Source: Hyphomicrobiales bacterium
GTDB lineage: Bacteria > Pseudomonadota > Alphaproteobacteria > Rhizobiales > Aestuariivirgaceae
Assembly (NCBI GenBank): GCA_027051995.1
Contig: JALUFY010000181.1
Location: 1-11,376 of the forward strand
Direction of reading: 5' to 3'
DNA length: 11,376 nt
The notes beneath the pieces were generated by a model, which saw nothing but the letters and a program-made list of their open reading frames with translations, ran no database searches and had not been told where the DNA came from. Shown here piece by piece: positions 6,121-11,376 of the stretch (the stretch's first letter is position 1; each line of letters starts with the position of its first letter). The translations under genes were made by a program, and so were the position numbers.

Positions 6121-7068
6121 ATGCTGAAGAAATCCATTCTCGCGGGCCTTGCGCTTTCGCTGGCCTTTGCCGCTCCGGCCTTCGCCGGGGACTATCCGTC
6201 GAAGCCCATCACGGTGATTGTGCCGTCCAAGGCCGGCGGCTCCACCGACCGCACGGCGCGCATGCTGACGGAGACCATCAAGAAGCAGAATCCGGGCTTC
6301 GAATTCGTCATCAAGGACATTCACGGCTCCGGCGGCCAGAAGGGCTTCGAGGAGATCGCCCGCGCCCGGCCGGACGGCTACACCATCGGCATGGTGTTCA
6401 CCCCGCAACTGGTGGCGCACATCGTCTCCAAGCGCGCCCGCTACACGCTGGACAGCTTCCATGTCATCGCCAACGTGGCGCAGGATCCGGGCATCGTGGC
6501 GGTGCCCAAGAACAGCAAGATCAAGAACCTCGCCGATCTGGCCAAGGCGGCCAAGGCCGGGCAGCTGACGGTGGCGGTCAACGGCATCGGCTCGGATGAC
6601 TTTCTGGCGGCCAAGAACTTCGAGGCCAAGGCGGGGGTGACGTTCAACCTGCTTCCGACCAAGGGCTCCACGGAGCAGAAGGCCGGCATTCTCGGCGGGC
6701 ATTTCGACGCCGCCTTCATGAACCTGTCGCAGATGATCGCCCAGCACCGGGCGGGGGATGCGCGCATCATCGCCCTGCTGGCCGACAAGCGCGACGAGAA
6801 CGCGCCGAACATTCCCACCAGCAAGGAGCAGGGATACGAGGTCTACATGACCGCGACGCGCGGCATCGTGGCCCCGGCCAAGGTGGACAAGGCCATTCTC
6901 GCCAAGCTAGACGCGGTCGCCGGCAAGGCGCTGGCCTCGGATGCGTTCAAGGCCGCCGCGAAGAAGGGCAACATCTATCTGAAGCCGATGAGCGGGCCGG
7001 ACTATCTGGCCTATCTGAAGCAGCTTCAGGCCGACACCCAGGCAGTCTATGACAAAGCGCCCTGGTAA
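6121..7068 (+). CDS. tctC: tripartite tricarboxylate transporter substrate-binding protein (TctC/Bug family)
   Basis: This is the periplasmic solute receptor of a TTT-family importer, which captures a carboxylate and hands it to the TctAB membrane complex. The 315-residue length is normal. A Sec signal peptide (MLKK, Ala/Leu core, likely cut after AFA at 20-22) is followed by YPSKPITVIVPSKAGGSTDRTAR (25-47 region), the classic Bug-family opening with the ligand-domain loop AGGSTD. NIPTSKEQGY at 230-239 matches the family's conserved late motif. The start at 6121 is fixed by AGGGAGGA at 6109-6116; the open frame extends upstream, but only this ATG gives a signal peptide. It is first gene of the operon, and its stop overlaps the tctB start by one base. 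The ligand cannot be predicted; Bug proteins bind citrate, aromatic, dicarboxylic and amino acids. Confidence 0.93.
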   Translation: MLKKSILAGLALSLAFAAPAFAGDYPSKPITVIVPSKAGGSTDRTARMLTETIKKQNPGFEFVIKDIHGSGGQKGFEEIARARPDGYTIGMVFTPQLVAHIVSKRARYTLDSFHVIANVAQDPGIVAVPKNSKIKNLADLAKAAKAGQLTVAVNGIGSDDFLAAKNFEAKAGVTFNLLPTKGSTEQKAGILGGHFDAAFMNLSQMIAQHRAGDARIIALLADKRDENAPNIPTSKEQGYEVYMTATRGIVAPAKVDKAILAKLDAVAGKALASDAFKAAAKKGNIYLKPMSGPDYLAYLKQLQADTQAVYDKAPW

Positions 7069-7511
7069 TGGCCAGACGGCATCTTGACCGCGTCATCCTG
7101 CTGGGATTCGCGGTGCTGGCCGTGCTGCTCTACATCAGCACGGCCAGTTATCCCGGCATCGCGCAAAAGACATCGGCGCTCTACGTGCGTTTCCTGGCTG
7201 TCTCGATGGGCATTCTGTCCATCGTGCAACTGGGTTTCAGCATGTTCCGCGATCACGACACGGGCAGACTGGAGCTGACGGATCACTGGCCGCGCTTCAT
7301 CGGGCTGCTGGCGGCGCTGATCGTTTTCGCGCTGGTCTTCGAGCATGCGGGCTTTTATCTGTCGGCGGCGGTCTTCATTCCGGTGATGGCGCTTCTGCTG
7401 GGCTACCGCAATTATCCGGTGATCGCGCTGACCACGGCCGGGGTTCTGGGCTTCGTCTATCTGGTGTTCGAGAAGCTTCTTTCGGTGAACCTGCCGGGCA
7501 TGGCTCTGTAG
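7068..7511 (+). CDS. tctB: tripartite tricarboxylate transporter small membrane subunit TctB
   Basis: TctB is the small, poorly conserved integral membrane subunit of the TTT importer and pairs with TctA. The 147-residue protein shows the expected hydrophobic pattern: segments at about 8-25, 40-60, 77-92, 95-112 and 117-134. A polar cytoplasmic loop (RDHDTGRLELTDHW, 61-74) lies between the second and third. The C-terminal LGFVYLVFEKLLSVNLP is a typical TctB ending. The start codon overlaps the tctC stop (TAATG), so translation is probably coupled. The call rests on this pattern plus its place between tctC and tctA. Confidence 0.9.
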   Translation: MARRHLDRVILLGFAVLAVLLYISTASYPGIAQKTSALYVRFLAVSMGILSIVQLGFSMFRDHDTGRLELTDHWPRFIGLLAALIVFALVFEHAGFYLSAAVFIPVMALLLGYRNYPVIALTTAGVLGFVYLVFEKLLSVNLPGMAL

Positions 7512-7531
7512 CCGGGAGAGAGGGGGACGGC

Positions 7532-9061
7532 ATGTTTTCCCATGTCATGGCTGTGCTGCAGCCCTATTCCATTCTGACCATCATCATCGGCACGGTGGCC
7601 GGGGTGGCCATCGGCGGCATGCCGGGGCTGACGGCGACCATGGCGGTGGGCCTGCTGGTGCCCTTCACCTACACCATGGATCCGGCGCTGGGCCTGATGC
7701 TGCTGGGCGGCATCTACTGCGGGGCGATGTATGGCGGCTCCATCCCGGCCATCCTGCTGAACACGCCAGGCACCCCGGCGGCGGTGGCCACGGCCATCGA
7801 GGGCTTCCCCATGAGCCGCAAGGGCAAGGCGGGGCTGGCGCTGAAGGTGTCGGTCATCGCCTCCTTCACCGGCGGGGTGTTCTCCGTCTTCATTCTGCTG
7901 CTGTTCGCGCCCATGCTGGCGCGCCAGGCGCTGCACTTCGGCCCGCCGGAGAACTTTCTGCTGGCGCTCATGGGGCTGGCCGGCATCGTCTCCATCGCCG
8001 ACGAGAACTCCTCGCTCATCAAGGCGCTGATCGCCGGTCTTCTGGGCATGATCATCGCCATCGTCGGCACAGACGACATGTCCGGCTCGCTGCGCTACAC
8101 GATGGGCTATGTGGAGCTGGTGGATGGCATCAACTTCATGCCGGCGCTGATCGGCCTGTTCTCGATGATCCAGATGCTGGAACTGGCGGGCCTGCGCAGG
8201 ACGCACAAGATCGACATGTCGGCCCTGCACAAGAAGCAGAAAAGCGAGCCGCTGCCGAAAGGCATCTTCAAGTTCATCGCCCTGGGGGCGGGCACGGGCA
8301 CGGTGATCGGCGTGCTGCCCGGCGAGGGAGCGACCATCGCCGCCTTCATCTCCTACAACGTCTCCAAGCGCATCTCGAAGCTCAAGGAGCTGTTCGGCAA
8401 GGGCAACCCGGAGGGCATCGCGGCGGCGGAGGCGGGCAACAACGGCTGCGTGGGCGGCTCGCTGGTGCCGACGCTGACACTGGGCATTCCGGGCAACTCG
8501 GTGGCGGCGGCGCTCATGGGGGCCTTCATCATTCAGGGCATGATCCCCGGCCCCGACCTGTTCACTCAATACGCCGACAAGACCTATCCCTTCATCCTGT
8601 CGATGTTCATCGCCAACGGGGTGTTTCTCATCGTCGGGCTGACGGTGGCGCCCTATCTGGCGCGCATCGCGCTCATTCCGCCGGCCATCATGGTGCCGGT
8701 GGTGGCCACCTTCGCGGTGCTGGGCTCCTATGCGCTGAACAACGCCATTTTCGACGTTTACATGATGATCGCCTTCGCCGGGTTCGGGCTGATCCTCAAG
8801 AAACTGGGCTATTCGCTGGAGGCGCTGATCCTGGGGCTGATCCTGGGGCCCATCGCCGAGGGCGGCTTCTCGCAGGGCATGATCATGGGCAAGGGCTCGC
8901 CGTGGATCTTCTTCGAAAGCGGCATCGCCAAGGTCATGTGGGTGCTCATCATCCTGCTTCTGGTGCCGCCGCTCTATTCCTACTGGAAAAACGTCGCCAT
9001 GGTGAAGGCCCCGCCGAAAGAGGCGCTGGACGATCTGGACAGCCTCAACGAGCCGGAGTGA
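7532..9061 (+). CDS. tctA: tripartite tricarboxylate transporter large membrane subunit TctA
   Basis: TctA is the large permease of the TTT importer. At 509 residues with many TM segments it has the usual size. Family signatures in the first half are GVAIGGMPGLTATMAVGLL (about 24-42) and YGGSIPAILLNTPGTPAAVATA (67-88). Their echo in the second half is GVLPGEGATIAAF, then EAGNNGCVGGSLVPTLTLG and GIPGNSVAAALMGAFIIQG, reflecting the internal duplication of the family. AGGGGG at 7521-7526 gives a strong ribosome site five bases before the ATG, and the gap from tctB is 20 bases. It closes the operon and faces a convergent sensor kinase gene 52 bases on. Energy coupling in this family is by an ion gradient; the substrate is unknown. 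Confidence 0.96.
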   Translation: MFSHVMAVLQPYSILTIIIGTVAGVAIGGMPGLTATMAVGLLVPFTYTMDPALGLMLLGGIYCGAMYGGSIPAILLNTPGTPAAVATAIEGFPMSRKGKAGLALKVSVIASFTGGVFSVFILLLFAPMLARQALHFGPPENFLLALMGLAGIVSIADENSSLIKALIAGLLGMIIAIVGTDDMSGSLRYTMGYVELVDGINFMPALIGLFSMIQMLELAGLRRTHKIDMSALHKKQKSEPLPKGIFKFIALGAGTGTVIGVLPGEGATIAAFISYNVSKRISKLKELFGKGNPEGIAAAEAGNNGCVGGSLVPTLTLGIPGNSVAAALMGAFIIQGMIPGPDLFTQYADKTYPFILSMFIANGVFLIVGLTVAPYLARIALIPPAIMVPVVATFAVLGSYALNNAIFDVYMMIAFAGFGLILKKLGYSLEALILGLILGPIAEGGFSQGMIMGKGSPWIFFESGIAKVMWVLIILLLVPPLYSYWKNVAMVKAPPKEALDDLDSLNEPE

Positions 9062-9095
9062 GGGGCGCATCTCTCCAAACGGCGGAATGAGCCCG

Positions 9096-9110
9096 CCCGC
9101 GCCGCGCGGG
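9096..9110. other. GC hairpin between convergent tctA and the kinase gene
   Basis: CCCGCG (9096-9101) pairs perfectly with CGCGGG (9105-9110) around a three-base loop, in the 52-base gap between two convergent stop codons. There is no T tract on either strand, so intrinsic termination is unlikely by the usual rule. It may still act as a transcript-end structure for both genes. Confidence 0.25.
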
Positions 9111-9113
9111 GCC

Positions 9114-10736
9114 TTACGCCGTCAGGGCGATGAGGCGGCGCTGGGAGGGGCTCTTGATGTGGCCGGCGGCGAGGATCTCGGCGCGCGAGCCTTCCAGAAC
9201 GCGGCGCGGCGGGAAGGTGACGGAGACCTTCGTGCCCCTGCCGGCCTCGGTGGAGATGCGCACCTCGGCGTCATGCAGGCGCGCCAGGCCGTTGACGATG
9301 GGCAGGCCGAGCCCTGCGCCATCCACGGCGTTGGCGATGGCGGATGCGCCGCGCGAGAAGGATTTCATGACATTTTTCAGCTCGCCGGCGGGGATGCCCT
9401 CGCCATTGTCGGAAACCGACATGATGATGGCCCCGTTGTCCGCCCGGCGCGCGGCCAGCGTGACGCGCCCGCCGTTTGGCGTGAACTTGATGGCGTTGGA
9501 AAGCAGATTGAGCCAGATCTGGCGGATGGCGCGGGAATCGCCCAGAATGGCGGGCAGGCCATCGGGCAGATCGGCTTCGATCGTCTGGTTCTTCTCCCTG
9601 GCCTTGATCTCCACCAGGTGCATGCTGTCCCTGGCCTCCTTGACGATATTGACCGCCTCCTCGCGCAATTCGCGCCGTCCGGCCTCGATGCGCGAGAGGT
9701 CGAGAATGTCGTTGATGAGGCTCAGCAGATAGCTGCCGGACTGGTGGATGTCGCCGGCGTATTCCTTGTATTGCGGCACCGGCAGGGGGCCCAGCATCTC
9801 GCCGGAGATGATCTCGGAAAAGCCCATGATGGCGTTGAGCGGCGTGCGCAGCTCATGGCTCATGGTGGCCAGGAAGCGCGACTTGGCGCGCGAGGCCTCC
9901 TCGGCGCGCTTGCGGGCCTGTTCGGCGCGGTCGCGCTCCTTTTGCAGCTCGTCAATGAGCTTTTCGCGCTGCGACTTGAAGATCAGCATGTCGCGGGCGG
10001 TGCTTTGCAGGCGGCGCGACAGCTGGATGAAGAAGATTTCCACGATGATGGCGATGGCGCCCATGATTACATAGAGCGCGGCGCCCTCCATGATGCAGCG
10101 GATGACGATGGCCAGGGTGATCAATCCGGTGCCGGCCAGCATGACGGGCATGAAATTGGCGGCGATGAGAATGCGCACGGCGACAACGGTCATGAGCACG
10201 GAGATCATGAAAATGTGCTGAAGGCCGTTGCCCGGCTGCCAGAACAGATAAAGCGGCAGGGCCCAGCAGGCGGCGAAGAAGACCTCCGAGGCGGCCAGCA
10301 TGCCGATCCAGTCCTTGTAGCCAGAATGACCGGCGTCCGAGCGCTCGTAAAGGCGGCAGATGACAAGCTGAATGGCCTGAAAGATCAGAACGCCGGTGAG
10401 CCACAGGGCCAGATTGTTCAGGCTCGTCCAGCCCGCGCTGGCGATGGCGAACAGAATGGCGAGAAACGGCAGGGCCAGGGAGACGCGCAGCTGATTGCGC
10501 ACGAAAAGGCCCAGCAGATCGCGCTCCCAGCCGCCATTGGCGTCACGGGTCAGCAGATTGGCGATGGATTGCGCCGTCGAGGAGACGGCGCGCACCGCCC
10601 TGCTCTTTTCGAACATCTCGATCGGGTCGAGATCAACGGATATCCTGTGATCGCTCAGCACCTGTTTTTCGCCTCCTGAACGGGTTCCGTTCATGTCCCC
10701 GCGCCGGGATTTCTTGTCCGCTCCTTGGCGCTCCAT
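9114..10736 (-). CDS. six-TM sensor histidine kinase, PleC/DivJ/PdhS-like HisKA
   Basis: This inner-membrane kinase (540 residues) has a polar N-terminus, six hydrophobic segments (about 83-103, 106-130, 143-166, 174-195, 196-216, 220-240) with almost no periplasmic loop, and a charged coiled-coil linker (241-288). The HisKA domain has His294 in FLATMSHELRTPLNAI. The following FSEIISGEMLGP and YAGDIHQSGSYLLSLINDIL strongly resemble the alphaproteobacterial PleC/DivJ/PdhS group. The HATPase domain shows the N box (Asn414), G1 (DNGEG from Asp443) and G2 (GAGLGLP, 473-479). The compact sensor suggests it detects a membrane-associated signal. No response regulator gene is in view, so the partner must be elsewhere; PleC-like enzymes usually act on DivK-type regulators. 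The start is uncertain: ATG 10736 lacks a Shine-Dalgarno sequence, and ATG 10694 (codon 15) follows GGGGAC. Confidence 0.9.
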   Translation of the reverse strand: MERQGADKKSRRGDMNGTRSGGEKQVLSDHRISVDLDPIEMFEKSRAVRAVSSTAQSIANLLTRDANGGWERDLLGLFVRNQLRVSLALPFLAILFAIASAGWTSLNNLALWLTGVLIFQAIQLVICRLYERSDAGHSGYKDWIGMLAASEVFFAACWALPLYLFWQPGNGLQHIFMISVLMTVVAVRILIAANFMPVMLAGTGLITLAIVIRCIMEGAALYVIMGAIAIIVEIFFIQLSRRLQSTARDMLIFKSQREKLIDELQKERDRAEQARKRAEEASRAKSRFLATMSHELRTPLNAIMGFSEIISGEMLGPLPVPQYKEYAGDIHQSGSYLLSLINDILDLSRIEAGRRELREEAVNIVKEARDSMHLVEIKAREKNQTIEADLPDGLPAILGDSRAIRQIWLNLLSNAIKFTPNGGRVTLAARRADNGAIIMSVSDNGEGIPAGELKNVMKSFSRGASAIANAVDGAGLGLPIVNGLARLHDAEVRISTEAGRGTKVSVTFPPRRVLEGSRAEILAAGHIKSPSQRRLIALTA

Positions 10737-10806
10737 TGCGGAGAGAATAGGCGAAAAGCCTTAAGGGCGGCTTCCCGAAGAGGGTAAAAACGGCTTTAAT
10801 GATGTC
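10737..10806. promoter_or_regulatory. divergent region between kinase and uracil-DNA glycosylase genes
   Basis: Both genes must start from these 70 bases. On the minus strand AAGCC/GGCTT (10769-10773 and 10756-10760 on the plus strand) forms a 5-bp stem followed by TTTT, 15 bases before the kinase ATG, like a weak attenuator. TTTAAT at 10795-10800 is a possible but isolated -10 for the plus-strand gene. A 10-bp palindrome TGTCATGACA (10804-10813) overlaps the plus-strand start codon. None of these is strong. Confidence 0.25.
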
Positions 10807-11376
10807 ATGACAATTGCGCTGAAATCCCTTTGCGCGCGCATGCGCGCCTGCCGGATCTGCGCGCGGGCAAAGCCGCCCCTGCCGCATGAGCCAAGGCCGG
10901 TGTTTCAGCTGTCTTCCACGGCGCGGCTGCTGGTGGCCGGGCAGGCGCCGGGGACGAAGGTTCACGCCTCCGGGCGGCCCTTCACCGATCCATCCGGCGA
11001 GCGGCTGAGGGCCTGGATGGGCATCGGGCCGGATGTCTTCTATGACGCATCCCGGGTGGCCATCGCGCCGATGGGCTTCTGCTTTCCCGGGCAGGATGCG
11101 CGCGGGGCCGATCTGCCGCCGAGGGCGGAATGCGCGCCGGCCTGGCGGGCGGAGCTGATGGCCGCCATGCCGCACATCGAGCTGGTGCTGGCCATCGGCC
11201 AGTATGCTCAAGAATGGCATCTGGGGAAGCTGCGCGAAAAGACGCTGACGGAGACGGTGCGCAACTGGCGGGCCTTTCTGGACTTGCGCCCGGCCATCCT
11301 CCCCCTGCCCCATCCGAGCTGGCGCAACAATGCCTGGCTGAAGCGCAATCCGTGGTTCGCTGAAGAGGTGCTGCCC
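10807..11376 (+). CDS. uracil-DNA glycosylase superfamily protein, partial (runs off right edge)
   Basis: The frame is open for 190 codons from ATG 10807 to the window end. Superfamily motif A appears as GQAPG (45-49), followed by SGRPFTDPSGERL (55-67). The C-terminal motif B appears as PHPSWRNN (168-175). C15-x2-C18 near the N-terminus and Cys92 and Cys109 in the middle match the spacing of the [4Fe-4S] ligands of family 4/5 enzymes. These enzymes excise uracil from DNA in base-excision repair. The Gln in GQAPG differs from GEAPG (family 4) and GLAPG (family 5). Asp61 might serve as the family-5-like acidic residue, so the exact family and activity are open. No Shine-Dalgarno sequence is seen before ATG 10807; ATG 10840 (codon 12) would remove Cys9 but keep the CxxC. 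The gene diverges from the kinase gene and little is probably missing, since motif B is already passed. Confidence 0.85.
   Translation, partial: MTIALKSLCARMRACRICARAKPPLPHEPRPVFQLSSTARLLVAGQAPGTKVHASGRPFTDPSGERLRAWMGIGPDVFYDASRVAIAPMGFCFPGQDARGADLPPRAECAPAWRAELMAAMPHIELVLAIGQYAQEWHLGKLREKTLTETVRNWRAFLDLRPAILPLPHPSWRNNAWLKRNPWFAEEVLP

Noticed and set aside
7457..9070. 537-codon minus-strand open frame antisense to tctA
   Set aside because: Its translation is His/Gln/Arg/Asp-rich and unfoldable-looking. tctA on the other strand is complete and well conserved.
9087..10679. 530-codon open frame on the plus strand, antisense to the histidine kinase gene
   Set aside because: The translation is rich in Gly/Arg/Asp/His with no family motif. 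The opposite strand encodes an intact kinase with all boxes, so this is a GC-rich composition shadow.
1..11376. CRISPR array, tRNA, rRNA, insertion sequence or multi-gene defence cluster
   Set aside because: No regularly spaced repeats, clover-leaf sequence, transposase motif or defence-type domain set was seen in either strand.

Overview
The window reads as chromosomal DNA from a GC-rich alphaproteobacterium, probably of the Rhizobiales/Rhodospirillales type. The assignment rests on three things. The divergent cobT/cobS pair has an alphaproteobacterial look. The membrane-anchored retropepsin-like protease belongs to a family common in that class. The histidine kinase has a PleC/DivJ/PdhS-like phosphoacceptor domain. 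No taxonomic marker gene is present, so the assignment is an inference.

Layout. Bases 1-194 (minus) hold the N-terminus of a small membrane protein that runs off the left edge. Bases 267-1292 (minus) are cobT and 1350-2180 (plus) are cobS. These are the two enzymes that make and attach the lower-ligand nucleotide of cobalamin, and they diverge from a 57-base gap too short for a cobalamin riboswitch. Bases 2281-3294 (plus) encode a three-TM aspartic protease, closed by a strong intrinsic terminator. Bases 3381-4910 (plus) encode a phosphomannomutase/phosphoglucomutase.

From about 5000 to 5770 the composition drops sharply; one 60-base line inside the gene is about 30% GC. This AT-rich island carries one gene (5172-5732), a secreted cysteine-rich protein with the active-site signature of phospholipase A2. 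It is the clearest foreign piece and the most interesting item here. A terminator-like hairpin follows it, then a 388-base gene-free stretch with several inverted repeats and a good sigma-70-type promoter.

That promoter leads into a compact tripartite tricarboxylate transporter operon, tctC-tctB-tctA (6121-9061): periplasmic binding protein, small membrane subunit and large membrane subunit, for uptake of an unidentified carboxylate. Convergent to it lies a six-TM sensor histidine kinase (9114-10736, minus) with no response regulator in view. Divergent from the kinase, a uracil-DNA glycosylase superfamily gene with candidate iron-sulfur cysteines starts at 10807 and runs off the right edge.

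The genes belong to separate functional units (cobalamin synthesis, envelope proteolysis, sugar-phosphate metabolism, carboxylate uptake, signalling, DNA repair). I see no multi-gene novel system. The long open frames antisense to the GC-rich genes are composition shadows.
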